This document shows positions 1 to 8,099 of a DNA stretch of 21,910 nt, one piece after another (the stretch's first letter is position 1; each line of letters starts with the position of its first letter). This stretch comes from Smittium culicis (Eukaryota > Kickxellomycota > Harpellomycetes > Harpellales > Legeriomycetaceae). The DNA is taken from the NCBI GenBank assembly GCA_001970855.1, contig LSSN01004992.1, positions 1 through 21,910 of the forward strand. Reading direction: 5' to 3'. The notes beneath the pieces were generated by a model. It saw nothing but the letters and a program-made list of their open reading frames with translations. It had not been told where the DNA came from and ran no database searches. A program made the translations under genes and the position numbers.

Positions 1-127
1 TTAGTGTATAATAAGTAAATACGTAAATTTTAACTCTAAAAGACGAAATGCAAAAATTTTAAGTATGATAGAGCTTAGTGTAAATTTTTATAAAAGAAAA
101 TAGGAATAAAGGAGAGAAAATTTAAAT
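1..127 (-). terminator. 3' flank of the P450 reductase gene
   Basis: This is the sequence just downstream of the reductase stop codon on the minus strand. It is very AT-rich and, read on the minus strand, holds T-rich and TATAAAA-type stretches of the kind yeast uses for 3' end formation. No single processing signal can be fixed from sequence alone, and no other gene is visible here. Confidence 0.3.
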
Positions 128-2782
128 TTAGAACCAAATATCTTCTTGGTAACGACCAGTTTTTTTGAGTGACTCTACTAGATCAGTAGGGGATGAATCA
201 GATTTATTGTGTGCTTTAGCGACATCTAAAAGGGCTTTAGCAACGTCTACAGCCATTCTGCTACCGTCACCACAAATGTAGAAGTAACCGTTCATTTCAA
301 ACAAGAGCTTATAAACAAGTTCAGAGTTTTCCAATATTCTATTTTGAACGTATACTTTTTGATCAGTATCTCTGGAGAAAGCAGTAAATAGTTTAGATTC
401 GCTTGATGATTTTGATAAGGTTTCAAAAGTTGATTCGAGCTCTTCTTTGTAGAGGTAATCCTTAGATTCATAACGGTTACCAAAGAACAAAACTGTTGGG
501 CCAACCTTTTCGTTATTAGTATTAATCATGAATGCACGCTCGCGAATAAAAGCTCTGAATGGAGCTAAGCCAGTACCAGGACCAACCATAACGATTGGAA
601 TGGAAGGATCAGATGGTAGCTTAAATACAGATTTACGTACAAAGATGGGGACTCTAATGTCAGCTTTTTTGAAAAGACTGTCAGTTACGATTTTTTCGAG
701 GGTGTGGTATGGGGGATCAAATTTGGTTAGCGATGAAATGGTTTCTTTGGTGATAATGCTTTTTTTAGTGGTTGCATCGACAATGGCATTTAAATAGTTT
801 GAAGCTACACCATATCTGTTTTGATTTTTAGTGCTCATGTATTGTAAAGCGACAACAGTAGTCGAAATTGAATTTGGAGACTCTTTGCTGGAAGAAGAAA
901 TGGAGTAGAATCTTGGAGAAAGACGAGGCAATAAACTCAACAAAACATCAAAGGAAAGCACGAATTTTAGATCTGCAGGTACATTTGACTTTGTTTCAAT
1001 AGAAACTAGTTCTTGTAAAAGTTCGGCAGGGGTGGTGGTAGGAGTGGTAACGTTGCTAGAATAAAAGGATTTATCGTTGATTAACTTATCAATGAATTCT
1101 TTGCCAGGTTGAGATGAAACATTAGGCAGAAGGACTTGTTTCAAATTATCTTGAGAGATTGGACTAGTAACATCCATGTAGTGAGTGAGGATACCTTCGT
1201 AAGTAGAATAACTGTATTGGAATGGATTGGAGTTAGTTGATTCAGGGTTAGGCACAGCCTTGACAACTTGATCTTTATTGACATTAAGTAGCTGAATTAA
1301 GGCATCAACATGGATATCAGAGTTGATAGGCCAAACGGCGACGTGATCACCGGTAGTATATGATATGTCACTGTCGCTGATATCAAATTCGACATGGGCA
1401 GTTTGTCTTTCGTTTTCAGGATGGCACAATTGCTTGGCAGCACAAACTACAGATCCCCAAGGGTTTCTGTTGTCAACTTTGATTTGAGAAGGATGTAGTT
1501 GGGATTCATTTTCAGTAGTAGAGCTTCTTAGGGTGTTGAATTTAGAGGAATCGTATTCCTTAGCATCGGTTACTTCAGAAACAATCCAATCAGAGATGAA
1601 TGATTTATCGGAGCTAGCAGCAGATGATGAATCGATTTTTTGGGCAATAAGAGGGGCAGCGGCATCTTTCCATTTGGAGAAATCGTGATCAACATCATCG
1701 TCATCGTCACCTAGGCCAAGAGGACCAATGAGTTGTGCACCTAAAGAAACCAATCTTTTAGATACTTGTTTTACGTGAACGTTGAAGTTTTCGTAGGTAG
1801 TGTTGCCCAAACCAAAAGCGGAGAAATGTAGGTTCTTTAGGGGTAAATCTTTATCAAAGACATAATCGGAACTTACTTCAAGATCCTCAGGAACTTGGAA
1901 GTTTGGGAGCTTGAGTGAAGAGAAATCAGCATTTAAATGATCTTCAGCAGGGATAAGTTTTTTGTACCATTTTACCATGTTATCTGTGGGCTCGCCTTCT
2001 CCAGTAGTTGAGAGGACTAAGATAATATGATAGTTGGATGGTATTCTAGATAGAGATTCGACATCAAAATCTTCAGGATCAATAACAAAGGGTAAGGCAC
2101 CGAAATCGTTTTGCAAGGAGCGGGACAAGCGGTTGGCGAGATCTTCGGCAGTTCCAGTTTGAGAGCCATAGAAGATGGCGATGTTTTTGTTCTTGAGCTT
2201 CATAACATCAGGGATGCTTCGATCAAGATCAGTGACAGGTGCTGATTCAGCTTGAGTCTCGGGCTCAAGCTCAGGCTGAGGTTGGGGATCAGCGTTTTTA
2301 TTTTCAGCGGCTTTAGAGCTATTTAAGATAAGCTTTCTGAAAATAAAAGTTGAGGCACCAACGACCATAGTGGTCATGATTATCAGATCTTTTCTATCAA
2401 GATTAAAGATACTAAAGCCATTGGAGTTAGATTTCATATTGGATTTCTGTGAAGGGGATTTGAGCGGAGAGACTTTTGATTTTGAGGTGATAAAAGACGC
2501 TAGAAGTAAAGAGAGATCAGTGAAGAAGGAGAAGAATATATAAACAACTGCAACAGAAAATAAATAAAAAGATTTTTGGCCAGATAAAAATGCTTTAAAA
2601 ATAGAGTATGCAGAGGAGAAAGTAGTAGATACGAGGTTTAGTAAAGGGTTATTAAAAGTTTCAGAAACAGGCGAAATTGAATCTTCAGAAATAGGTTCAA
2701 AGCTGCCGAAACGATAGGTGGTAGAGTCGGTTTCCTGATTTATAGTAGTTGAAGCGTTATGCTTGGAATCTTCAATGGTCAT
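128..2782 (-). CDS. NCP1: NADPH-cytochrome P450 reductase, with long N-terminal extension
   Basis: This diflavin reductase passes electrons from NADPH through FAD and FMN to P450s, squalene monooxygenase and related ER enzymes. It is 884 aa, against about 690 for typical yeast reductases. Visible in order: a Ser/Thr-rich start; a hydrophobic stretch at about 71-98; a second one at about 132-153, which matches the usual membrane anchor; a Pro/Glu-rich linker at about 160-190; and the FMN domain, with YGSQTGTAED (205-214), TTGEGEPTDN (259-268) and GLGNTTYENFN (324-334). The FAD/NADPH part has RFYSISSSS (624-632), GPGTGLAPFRAFIRER (734-749) and CGDGSRMA (837-844), then the C-terminal RYQEDIWF with the flavin-stacking Trp883. 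The start is the first ATG after an in-frame TGA at 2816-2818. Met116 (codon at 2435-2437) is an alternative start that would give a more canonical 769 aa, one-anchor protein. Oddity: the Tyr that normally stacks on FMN just before GEG is Thr260, while the second aromatic, Tyr330, is kept. The family call is secure; which start is used is not. Confidence 0.96.
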   Translation of the reverse strand: MTIEDSKHNASTTINQETDSTTYRFGSFEPISEDSISPVSETFNNPLLNLVSTTFSSAYSIFKAFLSGQKSFYLFSVAVVYIFFSFFTDLSLLLASFITSKSKVSPLKSPSQKSNMKSNSNGFSIFNLDRKDLIIMTTMVVGASTFIFRKLILNSSKAAENKNADPQPQPELEPETQAESAPVTDLDRSIPDVMKLKNKNIAIFYGSQTGTAEDLANRLSRSLQNDFGALPFVIDPEDFDVESLSRIPSNYHIILVLSTTGEGEPTDNMVKWYKKLIPAEDHLNADFSSLKLPNFQVPEDLEVSSDYVFDKDLPLKNLHFSAFGLGNTTYENFNVHVKQVSKRLVSLGAQLIGPLGLGDDDDDVDHDFSKWKDAAAPLIAQKIDSSSAASSDKSFISDWIVSEVTDAKEYDSSKFNTLRSSTTENESQLHPSQIKVDNRNPWGSVVCAAKQLCHPENERQTAHVEFDISDSDISYTTGDHVAVWPINSDIHVDALIQLLNVNKDQVVKAVPNPESTNSNPFQYSYSTYEGILTHYMDVTSPISQDNLKQVLLPNVSSQPGKEFIDKLINDKSFYSSNVTTPTTTPAELLQELVSIETKSNVPADLKFVLSFDVLLSLLPRLSPRFYSISSSSKESPNSISTTVVALQYMSTKNQNRYGVASNYLNAIVDATTKKSIITKETISSLTKFDPPYHTLEKIVTDSLFKKADIRVPIFVRKSVFKLPSDPSIPIVMVGPGTGLAPFRAFIRERAFMINTNNEKVGPTVLFFGNRYESKDYLYKEELESTFETLSKSSSESKLFTAFSRDTDQKVYVQNRILENSELVYKLLFEMNGYFYICGDGSRMAVDVAKALLDVAKAHNKSDSSPTDLVESLKKTGRYQEDIWF

Positions 2783-2823
2783 ATCAAAGCAAGAATAGTA
2801 AAACGGAGGGGGATATCAAAGGC

Positions 2824-2831
2824 TTTATATA
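2824..2831 (-). promoter_or_regulatory. Candidate TATA box of the reductase gene
   Basis: On the minus strand this reads TATATAAA, a full match to the yeast TATA consensus, 42-49 bases upstream of the first ATG. Yeast transcripts usually start about 40-120 bases downstream of TATA. If this element is used, many transcripts would begin at or inside the first codons, which would favour the internal Met116 start. In such AT-rich DNA the match may also be chance. Confidence 0.35.
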
Positions 2832-3200
2832 TTTCTTGAGAATGGTGGAGAATATAAACGTTGTCTTTCTTGCGTTTGCAAAGTACAGAAATATAAACTT
2901 TGAAGGTTACTACTATCCTAAAAATGACATTATATTTTTTTATCTCAAACATAAATGCCAATAGTTTGCTTTTGAGCCCTGCGAAGATCCAACCGGATAA
3001 AAAAGCGTAATTTAGGCCAATAGATTTTGCCCTTCAAACAAGATGAAGAGTCGCATTAGAATTATTTTTTTTGCAAGTTCTTTTTATTGCCGAAATTAGA
3101 ATTTTATTTGTTGCTTAATTTAATTATATTGTGATATAATTTCCCATATACTCTTTTCAGCGCTTTTACCGACCTGCTTAAAAATAGCTAAATCATATTC
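2832..3200. other. Upstream region of the reductase gene, no gene seen
   Basis: This stretch of about 30-37% GC lies upstream of the reductase and presumably carries its promoter. I see no recognisable regulatory consensus beyond T-tracts and AT-rich runs, and no reading frame that looks coding on either strand. Confidence 0.4.
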
Positions 3201-3802
3201 AGCTTGAGCTAATAAAAGTAGCTAAATATCGCACGTCGTCTAATGCTTTACATCTGACTATAGTCTAATAAAAATTATAACTTAGTTTCGCTAATAAAAA
3301 CCTACACTAGACGGTTTTGGCTAATATACTCGGGCTATATAGGTGATTCATTGTTGGGCCTGCGAACATAAGGTTTAGGACACCTGATTCGCTGGGAATT
3401 ATCGGAAGACCTTTATGTGATACTCGAAAGATTTTTATAACAAGGTAAACCACCAAGAAAATTGAAGTCTACTTTGCACCTGCATCATATTATTTTGAGA
3501 AACCAATAGCTCTCATATACAATCCCGGTTTACTAAAATCAAGTACGACTACTAACGCTACTGCTCAACTAAAATCAAATGTGATATTTTGCATTTCGGC
3601 TGCAGCCTAGTTTATTAATATTAGATTGGCCTAGTGGAATGTCAACCAGTGATTATCCATACTCCGCCTATATTTCTGGATAGCCAATAAACTGTCATAA
3701 TTTATACTTCGCGGCTTATAGCAATTTCTTGGCCGACTTTAAACCTAAAAGATTTTTCACATTCGGATTCTCCTATGACTGCCAATCTATTAACCCTATT
3801 CT

Positions 3803-3905
3803 GGGTGGTAGACTTGCTTTTTTTCTACTAAATATATCTGTATTATCCCATTACCGGGTGGTAGACTGCTTTTGGCCCACCAGATATAGCCAACCATGTT
3901 CAATA
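3803..3905 (+). repeat. Degenerate tandem repeat, two units of about 53 bases
   Basis: GGGTGGTAGACT-GCTTTT begins at 3803 and again at 3855-3856. In each unit it is followed by a related (C)TACTAAATATA or CCACCAGATATA segment. The units differ largely by C/T and G/A changes. The second unit runs directly into the start of the dispersed repeat found again at 6.3 kb, so this tandem may be part of the same old element. Confidence 0.6.
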
Positions 3906-4036
3906 AAAATACTTTAATTCCGAGGCTTTAAGAAATATTGGTTTATTGTTGAATAGTAGCAAATAGTAAATTTCATTTCAAATTTAAGCGAATCATAAAA
4001 TTTATTTTTTTAAAGAGTGTCGGACGGGAAAGGGTT
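3862..4036 (+). repeat. Dispersed degenerate repeat, copy A
   Basis: Aligned by eye, this segment matches 6274-6458 in the same orientation. Well-kept blocks are TAGCCAAC (3887), AAAAATA (about 3905), GAATAGTAGCAAATAGTAAA (3950 onward, 17 of 20), GCGAATCATAAA (about 3988) and CGGACGGGAAAGGGTTAAT at its right end (15 of 19). Overall identity is roughly 65-70% with small gaps. Copy A keeps more G and C than copy B. Similarity stops after GGGTTAAT, which may be an element end. No coding content is visible. Confidence 0.6.
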
Positions 4037-4085
4037 AATTATAAATCTTTTTCGCTTCAATAATATTATAAATTTAAATCGTGTT

Positions 4086-4124
4086 GGGTATGATGGACTA
4101 AATCCATATTTTAACCCTACCCAG
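4086..4124. repeat. Imperfect inverted repeat
   Basis: TGGGTATGATGGA is followed, after a short loop, by TCCATATTTTAACCCTACCCA. The outer arms TGGGTA/TACCCA and inner arms TGGA/TCCA pair, with a bulge between them. It lies just past the right end of repeat copy A and may be part of the same mobile-element debris. Confidence 0.4.
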
Positions 4125-6273
4125 TCCAAAAATCTTAATTAAATCGAATCTATTGATTCGTTTATGATTTAAAAACAAGCATATTATTTGTAGTTTTTTT
4201 ACTATAAACCAATAACTCTCAAAGCAACTATATTATAGAATTTTAACAGAGTATTTTTGGTTATATTTTGTAGGTCAAGAATAGTCTACTGCCCGTGAAA
4301 GGGTTAAACACACTCTCTCAATACCCACAGCATTTATAAATAATAGTGAAATTTCTTAAAAAAATGTCTATACTAAGAATTTCGATTAAATTCACAAATC
4401 GATTTAATTTAAAAACATGTGCTATTACTGGTGGCCTCTTACCTTTGCTCTTAATAAATACAAATATGGAATATAGGCAGCCGCAGGGCCATCGAAGCCG
4501 AAAAAAGATCTCTTTTAATAGTATACACCAAATACCCTTAAATATCTCACACAAGGCCATCAAATGTATTACTAATCACGGCCTACAAATTCTCAAAATA
4601 ACACAAAACAGATCTTAAATAAAGAAAATAAAGGCATCTATAATGAAATTCTAGATAAAATCACACCAACAGTAAAATATCCTGTAAATGACAAATTCCA
4701 ATAACTGACTCCCCTCATTCAACTCACTTCCATCCCAAAGTTTTAATGCGCCATAGTTACTCATATACGTTCTTGAAGGCACTCTCCTCACATTTTTTAT
4801 CGTCGCCCACTCTTGCTTTTTAGCTTTACATTTCCCCCTGTGTAATATCACCATTTTCCTCATTATGAATGTTTAGTATTAGAACACATCAACTTTAACA
4901 AATATTTATATCGGCCCGCTTTTTAGTAATGCGGTTCGTCAATAATAATTTTATGCTCGTCGCTCTTAAGTATACTTCAGCTAACTATTTTAATTATAAA
5001 AGCTTATTAGTGCCTTTGTCCGTTAAGCTTCAGACATCTTTTCTGTACACCGGACACTTCAATATACAGAGGTTTACACCCCCGCCATTTTCCTTTTTAG
5101 TACCCGAATCATAGCTTTATATCCCCAAATTAATATTTCAATCTTACCTGATGGCCAAAAAAAAAACGTAGATAATCAATGTGTAGCTGAAATTTTTATT
5201 TACTTGATCACCTTTACTCTTAATATATGGGAGATTTTTTCGAGTAGGGAAACTTTTCCTACTAAGCTTCATTACTTTAATTTTTTAATTACAATAGAAA
5301 ATGTAATCGAATGGTATACCTGATTTAAGCGATACCTTTATCTTATTTAAATGAACAAATAGAATCTCTATGAAAAATAGATCCACTTCCCCTAAGAATA
5401 ACTCATATGTAATGATTAGTAATAACATTTTTATAACTTTAACAAGCAAAAAAATTTGCTGTTTTTTACCTGTATTTTTTTATATGATAGTACCTATTCA
5501 AATTCCAAATAAAGAGTTGTTCACAGCACAATCCATCATAAGCTTAATAAGTAAGAACTTGCGCTTTTAAAAAGTAGTAAAATTTATATTAAATGAACGA
5601 AATCTTGAACGAAATAAGCTTGCTACTAGATTTTATAGTGAATTTTACTTGGTAACTTTAGGTAAATGCGCCTAATAATTCACCACATGGCACAAAATAT
5701 GCAGTTTAATATTAAAGCGATAAAACGAATAAGCAAAAAATAAAACCCCGATCCAATATAATTGATTATTTTATATAACACGCTCTTCTATCCAACCTAA
5801 CGCTGATCCTCAGCAATTCTATTACTTTTTTTTTAAGCTCTGATAAAAAAAACCAGCATAAATTAATCCAATTCAAAAAATACATTTATTTAGTGCCTGA
5901 AAATAAAGTTCGCTGAATAAAACCCCCTTTTTGTATTTGAATATTATACTTAGCCAGTCTATTGCACTTAAATGACTTTAATTCCATATTAATAAGCATC
6001 ATAACAGTTAAAAAATAACCCCATAAACTCGGCTAAAAAGCTACTGTTTCACTGAAATATAAAAGGCTTACCAGCATGTTTTAATTTATCACCGCTCCTT
6101 TTTATTGGCCAATATTGTTCAATCACTTATCTGATCTCAATTATATGGTAACACTAAGTATCACATTTCTCGCTAAATTGAAAACCCTTTTCTCCGATTA
6201 AATATAGTAATCCAGCGTATAACTATTAGTATCTGAAATTCCTTTGTATTTATAAAATTCTTTACCTCTTCCT

Positions 6274-6458
6274 CAAGTAGTATACTTCTATAATCTAAAA
6301 AGCTTAGCCAACTATATCTATTAAAAATAACTAAATATCGAGACTAATAAGAGTATAGGTATCTTGTAGAATAGCAGAAAATAATAAACTCGCTAGTAAA
6401 TTATAAACGATTCATAAATTTACTTTTTAAAAGATTATTGGATAGGAAAGGTTTAATC
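6274..6458 (+). repeat. Dispersed degenerate repeat, copy B
   Basis: This is the same-orientation partner of 3862-4036. It has TTAGCCAACT at 6304, GAATAGCAGAAAATAATAAA at about 6369 and TGGATAGGAAAGGTTTAAT at its right end. Relative to copy A, several differences in the right-end block turn C to T or G to A, so this copy looks like the more AT-decayed relic. No coding content is visible. Confidence 0.6.
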
Positions 6459-7489
6459 TAATAGAAGCGTGAATAGTGCTAAAAGCCTATCATTCAATAT
6501 GGTGTGAGTTAGAAAAAAATTAAGCGAAAATCTTACTACCAGTTAATATATTTGCTATTAAAATCTGTTTGGAATTATAAAATAATGAAATTATCTTATA
6601 AAAAACTATGATATAAAATTTACTACTATCAGCGCAGCCCTTATTATGTACAATCGTATTTAGGGAACTTGATGTCTCATTGTTAATCCAAAATACACCT
6701 TGCATCGAATTAGCTAATTTAATCTATATATTAAAATATATATACGCAATATAAAAACCGCAACAAACTAAGATCTTTTATATCTATTTAATTCTTTAGA
6801 TTAAAGTATCTCAGACCATTTAAATGAAACCTATATTACAATTTAAAAGAAAAAATAGTAAATTTAGATTTAAAAAATTTCCAGAAATTCTAGTTTCTAA
6901 ACAATTTGTGATGTGTGAGAATCTTTTGTACATGATATTACTTATACCCTAAATTTACGTTTTATAGAAAACATTTATACAATATGATAAGTTAATCTGT
7001 AAACGGGATTTTCTTGAAAGAAACACAAATTACTCTGTTTTTTACATGATTTCTGATGTAATTGAATGATTAGGCGCAGCTATTTGATGAAATCCAAAGC
7101 GTGTTATTTTTTTTTTTTTAGCAATAGAATAGTAAGCAGAAGGTTCAGACTGAACTATATTAAAAATTTAACAGGAAAAATTCGTCCTCTCAAAATCTAT
7201 CGAAAAAATACGTATATTTGCAAACATAAATAACGATAATACATCTCTCAAGAGTGGAATACCTTGCAGTGTTTATTCGACGTGCATATTATACTTTTCT
7301 AAATATTTTTCACTAAAAGTTAACGCACCTTTACAGTATCCTTAGTTGAGGTTAGCGGATACAACTATTAGCGATTCGGATGAACAAAATTTTTATTTGT
7401 TAGAATCTAGAAATAGGACTTTCTGGTTTGCTCATTAAATTCTACGAAAATCTACATACACAAGTTCAGAACCCAAAAACATTATATTT

Positions 7490-7790
7490 TTCGCTGGTTT
7501 AGCAACATATTTTAGATGAGCCTCGTTGAAAAATTTCGCTTTCAGCTAAGGAACTATTTTATATTAATAGTTTTGGTTTTAGATTTAGATTCTAGCTTGA
7601 AGTTTAATTGTAGCGATTTCAGTTGTTTATGAATGAGACTAATTGGATGAATTCTTGCAACTAGACCCATTCAGTACACTCGAAGCAATCCTTCTAGACG
7701 GCCTTCCTGTTGGTAAATTTATCTCGGCCACCTGAGGTACGCTACCAGAAAATCATGGTTCAATTAAATGATTAATTGGTTAATCGTTGT
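7490..7790 (+). pseudogene. Protein-like island, possible decayed retroelement fragment
   Basis: A local rise in GC with two adjoining protein-like readings. The first is a 38-codon ATG frame from 7516 that begins MSLVEKFRFQLRNYF. The second, in another frame, is an uninterrupted stretch from 7644 to a TGA at 7733-7735 containing LDPFSTLEAILLDGLP. Charged and hydrophobic residues alternate as in a real protein, unlike the surrounding Lys/Asn/Ile/Phe noise. The stops in the second frame (TAA, TAG, TGA) could all arise from C-to-T or G-to-A changes. I suspect a capsid-region relic of a copia-type element because of the short LL-GLP pattern, but that is a guess. Chance remains possible. Confidence 0.25.
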
Positions 7791-8099
7791 AATTTCACAG
7801 CTATTTTTTGATAAGTACCCGTAATCAATTAGATTATAAAATTTTTAAAATTTTTTGTATAGGGATTGATTCTAATTTCCCTAATCAGCCGAACAGAATC
7901 TCGATTTCCTATTACATTTTAATCAAAAAAATCGATTTTTTGATAGCATACCTCAAGTATATTAACGAGAATACCTTCTAGGAATATAACTCAGAACTTA
8001 ACCACAATATGTTGTGTTCAAGTTTTTGAAAATTAATTCCTTGTCCTATTTCTATTTTCTATTAATTTTCTTATATATTAATTAATAAAACTCTATCAA

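Noticed and set aside
128..2782. CTG codon reassignment to serine or alanine
   Set aside because: The rare CTG codons seen (for example at 1127-1129 and in the GPI tail) sit in hydrophobic positions. That fits leucine, though they are too few to be decisive.
4346..4618. Plus-strand 90-codon frame
   Set aside because: It begins with GTG, not used as a yeast start. The shorter frame from its first ATG has no recognisable feature.
4651..4863. Minus-strand 70-codon ATG frame in the left shoulder
   Set aside because: It has a plausible mix of residues, but no domain, no neighbouring homologous piece and no codon bias. In a patch of higher GC a frame of this length is expected by chance.
6146..6160. 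ATCACATT and a few CCGAA-containing stretches as CDEI/CDEIII-like point-centromere elements
   Set aside because: CDEI is one base off and no CDEIII-like element lies at the right distance.
6953..6963. ATTTACGTTTT, an exact match to the Saccharomyces ARS core; similar TTTTATATTTT near 12320
   Set aside because: An 11-base AT-rich consensus is expected many times in 14 kb of such DNA, and other yeasts use different origin motifs.
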